Below, piece after piece: positions 55,504-64,000 of a stretch of DNA of 64,000 nucleotides (position 1 is the stretch's first letter; every line of letters begins with the position of its first letter). The stretch is from Cyclospora cayetanensis (Eukaryota; Apicomplexa; Conoidasida; Eucoccidiorida; Eimeriidae): the NCBI RefSeq assembly GCF_002999335.1, contig NW_020312109.1:26655-90654 (forward strand), written 5' to 3'. The notes under the pieces are model-generated. The model worked only from the letters and a program-made list of their open reading frames with translations. It did not search any database and was not told where the DNA came from. Both the position numbers and the translations under genes were made by a program.

Positions 55504-55854
55504 GTGCATACTTGGTCCTTTAGTGACAAACCTGCAGAAGGTCTATTAGTGTATTTGGCAAAAGGGAAGAACACTTTCCTCCTGCATACGACGCCACCGG
55601 GCTTTTTCCTAAAATGCATGCCACAAGTCTCCATAATGTCAGGCCATAGGACCTTTACTGACCGTGCTTGCAGGAGTTTAGTCCTCCGACACTTTGCCGA
55701 TGTCCATATTACGGCAATACACCTGGAACGGCACCCCGTACAGCAAGGTGATTTGGGGCGATTAATGGGATTAGAAAAAGGCAATTGCACAGAAAAGGTA
55801 GAGGACGTTTGCATTCCACTACCCTGCAGCCTTTTCCAATATACATGGGCGTAA
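55504..55854 (+). pseudogene. Retroelement integrase zinc-finger relic
   Basis: A 116-codon open frame. EGLLVYLAKGKNTFLLHTTP, then SIMSGHRTFTDRACRSLVL and RHFADVHI match the start of a gypsy-type integrase (Gly-Leu-Leu-x-x.., Gly-His-x-Gly-x-x-Arg-Thr-x-x-x-Leu-x-Arg-x-Phe). The Cys pair of the finger is missing and no catalytic core follows. Confidence 0.45.
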
Positions 55855-56039
55855 AAGGACACTTTTAGCGATGTTTCTGGGCTGGACTGAAAGGAAGAAG
55901 CACAAAACGCTCAAATGCTGTAGGGGACGTAGCTACGGTTCTGGTTATCTTTTACCAATAATTCATTTGTGGCTAATGGTGAGCTGGGATAAATGGTGTA
56001 CAACAAAAAAAACGTTCAGTCATTTCCTTACTAAAAGAC

Positions 56040-56160
56040 GCAATATCCCCAGCGTGCGGTTTAGATGCTGTATGCAAGTAGCTGTGCATGCTCGGATTGC
56101 TTCGAGGGTGCAGCTGCGCGCCGCGCGCTCTTGCTTTTCCTGTCCTATAAATATGTCGGG
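56040..56160 (+). repeat. Dispersed LTR-like repeat, copy 6
   Basis: Contains TATGCAAGTAGCTGTGCATG followed by GCTTCGAGGGTGCAGCTGCG, the family core. Confidence 0.55.
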
Positions 56161-56270
56161 GACTCTATGAGGCCCCAGAAAGTCAAGGCTGAAGTTTTCC
56201 CAAGAACCACATAGTGACTCTCTCCTGAGTTTGTATTCGTACTGGAGTATCAAAGATCTTCCTCGGGAGA
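56140..56270 (-). pseudogene. Possible integrase core trace
   Basis: The minus-strand frame contains CGSWENFSLDFLGPHRVP, resembling Trp-Glu-x-Ile-Ser-Met-Asp-Phe..Gly-x-x-Pro at the start of the integrase core. Very short. Confidence 0.2.
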
Positions 56271-56679
56271 ACTTACGTAAAACGTTTAAAGGACAGGAAC
56301 TAGCTTTGTATCGTGGAGTGGGCTGCAGCCGCTTTCCCCTTACCTCTCGCCACCTGGCGGACGTGTACGTCTCCGCAGGTGTTACTGCTAGCGGACCGAC
56401 TATATGCTTATACTTGCAAGTTGTTTGTCCATTGAACTTTGCTTCACATTTGGATTTCTGCCTCATCCACGTCCACCACTCTTGTTTCTTGAACTCGCCT
56501 TCACTTATTTTCCCCTCACTGTATCACTACGTACTATGGTCACAGCACTCTACCTAATATCCTACGGTGAAACTTCAACCCCTCAAGCTCAACGGAAACC
56601 TTAACATTGTTTTGTTCAGAACAGCTCCCCATCTCCCTGCCGTCCCCGCTTCTCACGATCTCGGCAGAGCAGGGAAAGG

Positions 56680-56790
56680 GACAGACAGCTAGAGTGCAGG
56701 CGCGCTGCTGCACCCTCTATATAGTTCCACCAATTATGGCTAGTTGCTTGAAACAACGCATTAGTAACCCTTACCGTATGTGGCTAACGG
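56680..56790 (-). repeat. Dispersed LTR-like repeat, copy 7 (inverted)
   Basis: The reverse complement reads CAAGCAACTAGCCATAATTG and later AGAGGGTGCAGCAGCGCGCC. Confidence 0.45.
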
Positions 56791-57731
56791 TTTTCTGCAA
56801 TGGAGAAGATATACGGGCAGTCAAGTCAAGTACCTAGTTCTATCTTATTTCTTTAATGAATATTAGAAATGTAGTAGAAAGTGCCGAAATGTGGCATAGT
56901 CTGCTACAACTTGCCCCTGGGGCGCCAGAACCATGATGAGTGAGGGCGACACGGAAACGGGGGAGAATGGAGCAATCAGGAAGAACGTTCCGCATGTCTG
57001 AGTGACGTTAAGTATTCGGGTTTGAGGCCAGCTAAGGTCTCTCTATGCTGATCTCAGAAGAGGGGGTTCCACACCCCTAGCGGTCTCCAGCTTTTCTCTG
57101 CGCGCGGGCGATCCAACTTCATCACGTGTTAACACCGAGGGCTATTCTAGAGGTACACGTGTGTCAGAATCAATGCAAAAACAGCTTGCGTTTCCACTAA
57201 CAGCAGCATATGTACTGCGGGAAGCACATACGCAACCATCTCCGTGCTGTTCGCTGAGAGACGGTGCAGTGTGAAAGCGTGCAAGGAGGGCAGACAGAGA
57301 AGAAACGCCGACAGTTTCTGCCTCATTCACACGACTCAGCTGGAGCTGCCCATATAAATTGGCTTCCTATGGGGTTCGGGCGCATAAGGGGCCGTGTGTC
57401 CTTTGCGTGCATGCACCTTCGGGGCTGCGGCCGCCGCGTCAAGATGCGGAATTGACGGGATTAAAACAGCATTGGGCTTTCTTCTGCAGCGCATATCCAC
57501 CGTACGTTTTGTAGACGCTCAAGGAAGATCCTGCTCCCTTATACGATGATCCGAAGACCCCATGACCCTGCCTTGACTTTGACCTCTGAATCTTGAAGCC
57601 TGCCCAGTGCAGATCCATCCCTGGTAGCTGCATTCTTCGTTGATTGCCTCACTTTGCAGCCGAACTGGAGGAACTTACACATCAGGCATCTTGGAGTCAT
57701 TCGAAAATCACCCTTCACGGCTACCGGTAGG

Positions 57732-58432
57732 ATGGCGGACGATGAGAATGACCATATGTTCGCTGAACCCACGTTTGGCGATGAATTTGGCGATGAATTT
57801 GGAGAAGATGATTTAGGGGAGGAGCTTGAGGGGGACCAAGTGCACGGGGCGGATAATGATGTGGACGTTGTTGCTGATCCGAACGACCCGCGGTTGCAGG
57901 TAAGCGCCTTGTACCTTTGGTGCATTATCGCCTCATGTGTTTCGGGAGGCGTTAGGGGTTGTGTGCCCGAATCATGGAAAAAAGGCTTTTTTGACCGACA
58001 TATGACGTATATTCGTGGCTGTCGCACGTATACGCGCACTCTGGGGTGCTGGGGGTTCCCCAGCGGGCTTGCGAGGTAGGCAAACAGGCAAGGGAGATGT
58101 CTCTGTAGGGGTGAGAGCATGACGCAACGCTTGCTGCTGCGTTTTGTGCCTCGTAATGCTGCGTTTCTCAGCGTCCCGACGCACGCCCGAGCGAGGGTCC
58201 GCGCATTACAAGTCCGTACATGACAAAGTTTGAGAAGGCCAGGATTATCGGCACCAGGGCGTTACAGATCAGCATGAATGCCCCCATTACCATTCCTCTG
58301 GACGGCGAGACAGATCCTTTGATCATTGCCGAAAAGGAGCTGTATCAAAAAACCATTCCCTTCCTCGTCCGGAGGTACCTGCCCGACGGAAGTTTCGAAG
58401 ACTGGAAAATCCAGGAGCTTGTCATCGACTGA
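57732..58432 (+). CDS. RPB6: RNA polymerase I/II/III shared subunit RPB6 (RPABC2)
   Basis: Common subunit of the three nuclear RNA polymerases. It sits at the base of the clamp and stabilises the largest subunits. Two exons, 57732-57899 and 58172-58432, phase 0, 142 aa, the usual length. The N-terminus is acidic ([20 protein letters not shown]..), as in all family members. The conserved core is complete: [74 protein letters not shown]. Donor is GTAAGC and acceptor is TTTCTCAG. The gene has no Gln or Ala repeats, unlike its neighbours. Highly confident. Confidence 0.97.
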
Positions 58433-59951
58433 AGCATGCAGCTCATCTCGGCTGTTCATCGTCATCGGTCACCATTCGAAAGGAGTGTGTACGGACTGCC
58501 GGCGGAGGACTCACTTAAAGCTGCGTCCAATTCGTGAAGATGGCGTACAGCCTCTTGCGTCAGCGCACCAGGGCAGCATTCCTTAGGAGCAATGCTCTTT
58601 AAAAAAGTGTCTTTTTCATGGTCTAGGAAGCTGCATGTCGGCTCGCAGAAAAATCTGTCTGACCTTTATGACCACCTCGGGCCCATGAATGATGGCAGCC
58701 CTATGCGAGGATGAATTCATATGCATACAGCTGGCTGGGTGCCTTTTAGCAAGGCAGGTGTGCGCGTTGGGGAGGGAATTCCTGAATGCGGGATGGTTCA
58801 AGGGACCTATAAACTTGAAATATGCGGTGTGAGTTCGCTGTTACAGCTCATTAGACATGGCAACTTAGCAAGGTGTCGCTCGAGGTGGCCGATTACGCTT
58901 AGCGCCCCGAGGCGGCGATAGAACGAACAAATTTTCAGCAGAGTACATAGGCTTTCTTGAGGTCTACACACGAGCAGAGAACCTCTTTTAATAGGCCAAG
59001 CGCATCAGAGCCGCTAGCAGCATCCGCATGCATGTGCATGTGTTTCTTTCGCGCCTAGATGCAGGCTTTCCACATGCTTGTGTGCTCGCTGCTGCCGCTG
59101 TGTCTTCTCTATTTGGTACGGGGAGCCTATACACTCCGCGAGGTAAGGTTTCGAGCAGCCCGATCTGCTGCCTCGCTAACCTGCGCATCTCTCCCTCCTT
59201 CTGCGCGTGGGAGCCTCTCGCCTAAAACTGGCTTGCTTGCTTGCTTGCGAGCCAGCAGCAGCAGCCGCAGTAGAAGAAAGCGGGAGGAGGGATAAGTACT
59301 TGCGTAGACAGAACGGGGCACTTGAAAGATATACGGGCGGCATGCATAGGTACACGACAGCGCCTAGAACCTCGTGTGTGGACTGAACCAACACTCTCTA
59401 CTCCACGACCCTCCACCAGCAAAGGAAGGATGCGGACGGCCTCAAAAAAGCCTTGCACGCACATTTAGGTAGCCCGCTTCTCTACCTTCGCCCTTTTTTC
59501 TTTTTGCGTGTCACGACAACACCCCCCTCCCTATGTCCCTTTCTTCCTTGTAACTCACTGCCACGAAACTCGTCGATCCCGTGGCATCAGCGGGTTAGCC
59601 GCGAGAAATTGAGACCCCCAACCCCTCCCCAAAAGAAGAGTAAAAATCGGGGAAGCAAGCAAGCGGATTGCATGTAGTATACGCAAGACTTCGCTCACCA
59701 CCCCCCCTGCGCAATTCTTGAGGATGAACGTGCACCAGTCCACGCCCAAGTTCGCACACGCAGCCGCATATGCATCTGCACTATTTTTCGCGTTTCTCTT
59801 GTCGTAGAAACAGCCGTCGAAGCTGTGAAGAGCAGATCTAGCGAGATTGAGGAAAAGGTTCCCCTCCCCCCCGCCCACGGCTTCACGCCCCCTCCTCTAG
59901 TAACCAACACTTATGTTGGCGTCCTACTGTAACAACTTTCTTATTCCCCTG
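58433..59951. other. Intergenic region, RPB6 to RBM25-like gene
   Basis: Holds the 3' UTRs of both genes. A possible tiny two-exon gene (59059-59807) lies inside; otherwise nothing supported. Confidence 0.45.
59059..59807 (+). CDS. Possible 50-aa two-helix membrane micropeptide
   Basis: ATG 59059 opens MQAFHMLVCSLLPLCLLYLV then RGAYTLRE up to a GTAAGG donor (exon 59059-59142). An in-phase second exon from 59739 (acceptor CACCAG) would read STPKFAHAAAYASALFFAFL and stop at 59807. Together they give two short hydrophobic helices joined by a polar loop. No family recognised. The evidence is only the good first donor and the matching phase, so it may be chance. Confidence 0.22.
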
Positions 59952-60978
59952 TTAGGCTTCCTTCTGAACTTTGAGCTGCTCAAAGATGAGGAGCCGCCAG
60001 AGATGCTTCAAGAAACCCTCCGCCTCGTCATCCAAAAATCGGCTCAGCTCCTCTAAAAGCTCCTTCGGATTGGGCTTCTCAGCAACTCTGTTCAAAATAT
60101 AATCAATCACCTCCTGCACCAAAGACTCTTCAGCCCCCATGAACTCGATCACCTTCTTGCGCACCCAAGGTCGCAACTTCTTCTCGAAAACATTCGCCTG
60201 TTGTACATTCACAAGGCGTACATAAACCTAGATGTGCATGCATACATGCACGCACATACAAGACAGGGGAGCAAGATCGCGACTAAAAAACACACGCATA
60301 CATATACTTGTATCAGTGTATATACATGTAAGTGCACAAATGTACAGACAAGTCCGGTTCTTGGCAGACGCAGGTGTAGGCGCCTCCACGCGTTGCGGCA
60401 ATCGTGCGCAGCCATTGAAGTCTTTTTGTAGGCATGTGCATGCACGTGAACACCTTGAAATACGCTCGACACCTCATGGAGAGCAACCCACGCCACCATG
60501 CCATCAATGGAAGAAATCTCAAGAGCGTGACGAGATCCGCCAACAGAAATTACCCCTGCAGCCTGACCTGATTGAGGAGCGTCCAGTCAATCTTGTAGGC
60601 GAACAGCTCCGCCTTCTCACTTGGCACCCTGAAAGCAAAGCAATAGTGTGTAAAGTGTTCCTTTTTAGGACGCCTATTCTAAGCTCAGCAGGCCGAAGGC
60701 GGTGTCTGCGAATCGTTTTATTCAGCGCGAGACAGTCCAGCCTTAGGCAGCTGCGCCAGCCAGCCGCAATCGCTGGAGGGGCGCGTTTCCCTCGCCTCAC
60801 ATGGCAAGAATTTTCTTCGAATGCTCAATAACCTGCATTGTCTCCTTCACCTTGTTGACTTTGTTGACAACATCTCTGTGGTCGTCCAGCTTCGTCAACG
60901 GCTTGTGCTTTCTGCCCTCCTCAAGCGCGTCCTCTTCATCTTCAAAGAACTTGCGAAGCTCCTTCGCAGACTTCCTGC

Positions 60979-61012
<34 letters not shown>

Positions 61013-63601
61013 CTTTGAAGACTCCTGAGCTCCCAATACAGGGACAAAGACAGAGTGAGTACATACACACATATACATGTACAAATACACACCTACATAC
61101 ACACATATATGAATACACACATACACATATATATACGTACAAATACACATATATACATACACATATATATATATACACACATAAACATACATATATATAT
61201 ATATACATACACATATACATACATATATATATGTATACATATACAAATACACACATACACACATATATATACATATACATACACATACACACCCATACAC
61301 ACGATGCATAACACGCCGTAACCTCGTCCACGCAACTTTCTTAGCTCCACTCGCCATCTCTTGACAAGCAGCACAGCGAGAGAACAAGAAAAAAATGGAA
61401 TATTTAGCAACCCCTCTCCCTCCCTTTCTCCTTCCCCCATAAAAATCACCTGCTCTCTAATTTTTTCGCGGTCTGCGCTTTTTGCCTTGTCTCTTCTCGA
61501 ACCATCGTCTCGGCTGCTGCCGCTGCCGCTGCCGCTCAATTTGTGTTTTTCTCTCTCCGAATCTCTCCTGCTGCGTGACTCCAGGTACTCCTGATGGTTC
61601 TCCTGCTCGCTGTCAACGCCGCTTAACACACGAGAACCCTTCTTGCCCCCCCCCCCCTGCAAAACTGCCAGCTCCTGCTGCTCTGCTGCGACGTCGTTTG
61701 CGTCATCCTCGGCTTCCGCCCTCCTGCGACGCCGTCTCTCGAGGCGGATGCTCGGATCTTCCAACCCCTCCCACCACTCTGCGCGCATGCATGCACCCCC
61801 GCGCCGACAGCGACACAGCTAGCTAGCTAGCTAGCTAGCTAAGAAACCCCCCCTCCCCCCTTGCAGCTTCCAAACGTCCACGGGAAGGAGCCTCTTCGAC
61901 CTTACCGCCCCGCAAGTCTTGCTCGATGAGCTTCCTCTTGTCTTCCGAACTTAATTCCAATTCGCCAACCAACTCCCTAGAAAGAGGCAAACAAGGAGAC
62001 AGCAAGCGGTGCAGGCTGCCTGCGGCTTCCCACATCAACCCAAGGACGGCTGTCAAACACCGCGCAAAGTGCAAAAAAAGGTCGACCGACGTCTCATGCA
62101 CAGAGAGCAGCAGCGCTTCCCCTCTCCCCCCGTGCCAGCACAAGGCACATGCAGTGGGGACGGCGTTCCGAGCAAGCGAACGGCAGAATGTGCAGCCGCC
62201 ACCGAGGCAAACAAAACAAACAGGGAGACAGAGATTCACAGAGAGACGCACACATATATCTACATACATACACAGAGCGAGAGGGAGAGAGAAACGGCGA
62301 GAGAATGGAAGGGAGACCATGGTGGGGTTGTGATTCACAACCTACTTTTCTCTGTCAACCGCCAAATTTTGTTCTTGGATTTTCCAGGAGGCTTCTCGTC
62401 TTGTGAACTCCCTGAAGGGGAAATACTTCTCACAAAGAGCAATATTATCCCCCAAATGCTGCACCTAAACACCCTGCCGCCCTCCCCCAGCCTGCCTCCA
62501 AAGATTGCGCTGTATCGCCAGCTTGATGGCAGACGGCAGGGTTGGTAGGGTTAAGAAAAGCTTCGCACCTTTCGTACTCTGCCTCCCTCCGTCCAGCACT
62601 CTGTAAACGTTCTAGTTCGCGTCTGCTCGGCCTGTAATCTTCGTCAATGTATCTGAGCAGGGAGGCACCAGCGCAGAAATAGAGCATAGACACGCCTTGC
62701 AACGCAAGCAAAGCATATCGCGGCGCAGCAAAAGCTGCATTGAGGAGTCTCTCAGACGGGAGGGATACGCTGGGCGAGCCAGCAAGCGAGCAAGAGAGGA
62801 GAGCAAGCGAGCGAGAAAAGCGGGAAAGGCCGTCTTCCAAGACACTTGAAGCAAACAAAATATACGACACGCGTTGATGCCAAGCCACGCCAAGCTGCAG
62901 CTGCACCAATCAAGTGCAGCCAATCAGCTGCAGCAGCAACAGCAGCCAATCAGCAGCAACAGCAGCCAATCAGCAGCAACAGCCCATGCCCCAGCAGCAG
63001 CACATTACCACCAACGCACGTTCGCCGATCAGTGCCGTCAGGCGCAATGCGGTAGATCGAATTTTCTGCAGCAGCTGCAATTGCTTCAGGATCTAGCTTC
63101 CGAAGTCTGTGGAAAGCCGCTCCTGCGGATGCATCTGCAGCTGCAGAGGTCTTAGCAGAGGCAGCTGCGCTGCTGCTGCTGCTTTGATGCGGCTCTGGAG
63201 GCTGCGGAGGAGGTGCAACCTTCGGATCCATCGGCTCAGAATCATCTTCCTCCTGCAAGCGGCGCAAAAGGCAGAAACAACACAGCCTTCTCTTTGAGCC
63301 TTCAAGGCAGCTTGCAAGACAAGCTCCTGCCTAATGAGAGGATGGGCAGCCTCCTTTTCAGAGCAGCATCTCCGTGAAAAAACCACGTACGTCACTGCTT
63401 TTGCGCAGCCTCCGCACTGCCCCCGAGCCAATCTGCATCCAATCCTCCATATATATATATATATATGCAGCAGCCGCTCTGCCAACAGCCTACCGGCAGA
63501 TGCACATTCTTCCTATTCAAAAGCTCCTGCACGGCCTCCTTCAGCTTCGCATACTCAGCCTCAATCTCCGCCTCGACAGCCTCGCGCGTCTTGTGCTTGT
63601 A
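59952..63601 (-). CDS. RBM25: RBM25-type U1 snRNP-associated splicing factor (3' part)
   Basis: Nine exons visible: 63601-63494, 63252-63020, 62631-62569, 62411-62346, 61976-61906, 61778-61450, 61024-60801, 60628-60568 and 60197-59952. All phases agree, giving 466 aa; earlier exons, with the expected RRM, lie beyond the window. The middle is charged and helical (TREAVEAEIEAEYAKLKEAV; FTRREASWKIQEQNLAVDRE), then Arg/Ser/Asp/Lys-rich with a poly-Ser run. The C-terminus is the PWI domain: VPSEKAELFAYKIDWTLLNQ, KKLRPWVRKKVIEFMGAEES, FLDDEAEGFLKHLWRLLIFE. It binds nucleic acid and links U1 snRNP (Snu71-like) to 5' splice-site choice in the nucleus. Introns carry CA/TA, AGCT and other microsatellites. 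Confidence 0.92.
61045..61305. repeat. CA/TA microsatellite in RBM25-like intron
   Basis: About 260 bases of ACACAT/ATATAC repeats between the exons at 61450 and 61024. All frames read Tyr/Ile/His/Thr nonsense. Confidence 0.92.
61817..61841. repeat. (AGCT)n microsatellite
   Basis: Six uninterrupted AGCT units in the intron between the exons ending at 61906 and starting at 61778. Confidence 0.95.
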
Positions 63602-63786
63602 CTGACGCAATCGCATGCAGACGCAGGCACACCCAAGAAGCCCACAAGCACCTCAAAACTGACCTCCCTTCTGGCTGGCTAGCTGGATGCTGCAAATGCT
63701 GCTTGGAATGAAACAGAAGCTGCCTTCCCCCTGTCTACGGAGGTGTACTGCAGCGTCCAAGAGGCTTCCGCATGCGACCTTCCCCC

Positions 63787-64000
63787 CCCAAACACACACA
63801 GTTTACGCATACACACACAGTTTACGCATACACACACAGTTTACGCATACACATACAGTTTACGCATACACACACAGTTTACGCATACACACACAGTTTA
63901 CGCATACACACACAGTTTACGCATACACACACAGTTTACGCATACACACACAGTTTACGCATACACACACAGTTTACGCATACACACACAGTTTACGCAT
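63787..64000. repeat. 19-bp minisatellite, runs off the window
   Basis: Eleven or more tandem units of CACACACAGTTTACGCATA, nearly identical (one unit has CATACA for CACACA). Position is just upstream of the visible RBM25-like exons, probably in an intron. Confidence 0.97.

Larger units (their letters stand above)
54512..57731. other. Gene-free block with element relics
   Basis: Stop-dense, AT-richer sequence between the VPS9 gene and RPB6. It contains an integrase zinc-finger relic (55504-55854), a possible second integrase trace (56140-56270, minus) and two copies of the dispersed repeat (56040-56160 plus, 56680-56790 minus). Confidence 0.55.

Noticed and set aside
63787..64000. CRISPR-like array
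   Set aside because: The 19-bp units are directly adjacent with no spacers, and the genome is eukaryotic.
1..64000. tRNA, rRNA or other structured RNA genes
   Set aside because: No stretch with a convincing B-box/T-arm plus matching acceptor stem was found by eye. A covariance-model scan would be decisive.

Overview
The window looks like nuclear DNA of a coccidian apicomplexan, most probably Eimeria. The reasons are dense CAG/CTG tracts inside coding sequence (long Gln and Ala runs), interstitial TTTAGGG-type telomere-like repeats, genes with many spliceosomal introns, an ApiAP2-type regulator, and AT/CA microsatellites in introns. Nothing bacterial is present: gene models need GT-AG introns, and many long open frames are only shadows of CAG repeats.

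Layout. 1-2111 (+): 3' part of an MFS transporter. 2859-4130 (-): secreted helical protein. 4.1-6.5 kb: decayed retroelement DNA. 6562-9347 (-): membrane RING-H2 ubiquitin ligase. 9.3-12.2 kb: no firm gene, one element relic. 12227-16114 (-): Gln-rich ApiAP2 protein. 16.1-28.4 kb: a largely gene-free block with telomere-like repeats and a nest of degenerate Ty3/gypsy-type fragments (reverse transcriptase, RNase H, integrase), plus one Ala-rich coiled-coil gene. 29103-32763 (-): secreted coiled-coil protein. 33881-36346 (+): pseudokinase with palindromes at both ends. 38035-39360 (+): mitochondrial [2Fe-2S] ferredoxin. 39451-40744 (-): TPM-domain membrane protein. 41710-43753 (+): unknown, possibly mitochondrial. 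43.9-49.5 kb: three unrecognised multi-exon genes. 50552-54511 (-): VPS9-domain Rab GEF. 54.5-57.7 kb: decayed element DNA. 57732-58432 (+): RNA polymerase subunit RPB6. 59952-63601 and beyond (-): RBM25-type splicing factor. 63787-64000: 19-bp minisatellite.

The genes are independent housekeeping, regulatory and secreted-protein genes, with no operon logic. Gene-dense stretches with GC-rich, repeat-rich exons alternate with gene-poor stretches full of retroelement relics and a dispersed LTR-like repeat. Exon boundaries were placed by eye from GT/AG sites, reading phase and, where available, family similarity. Where all phases close to a whole number of codons this is stated.
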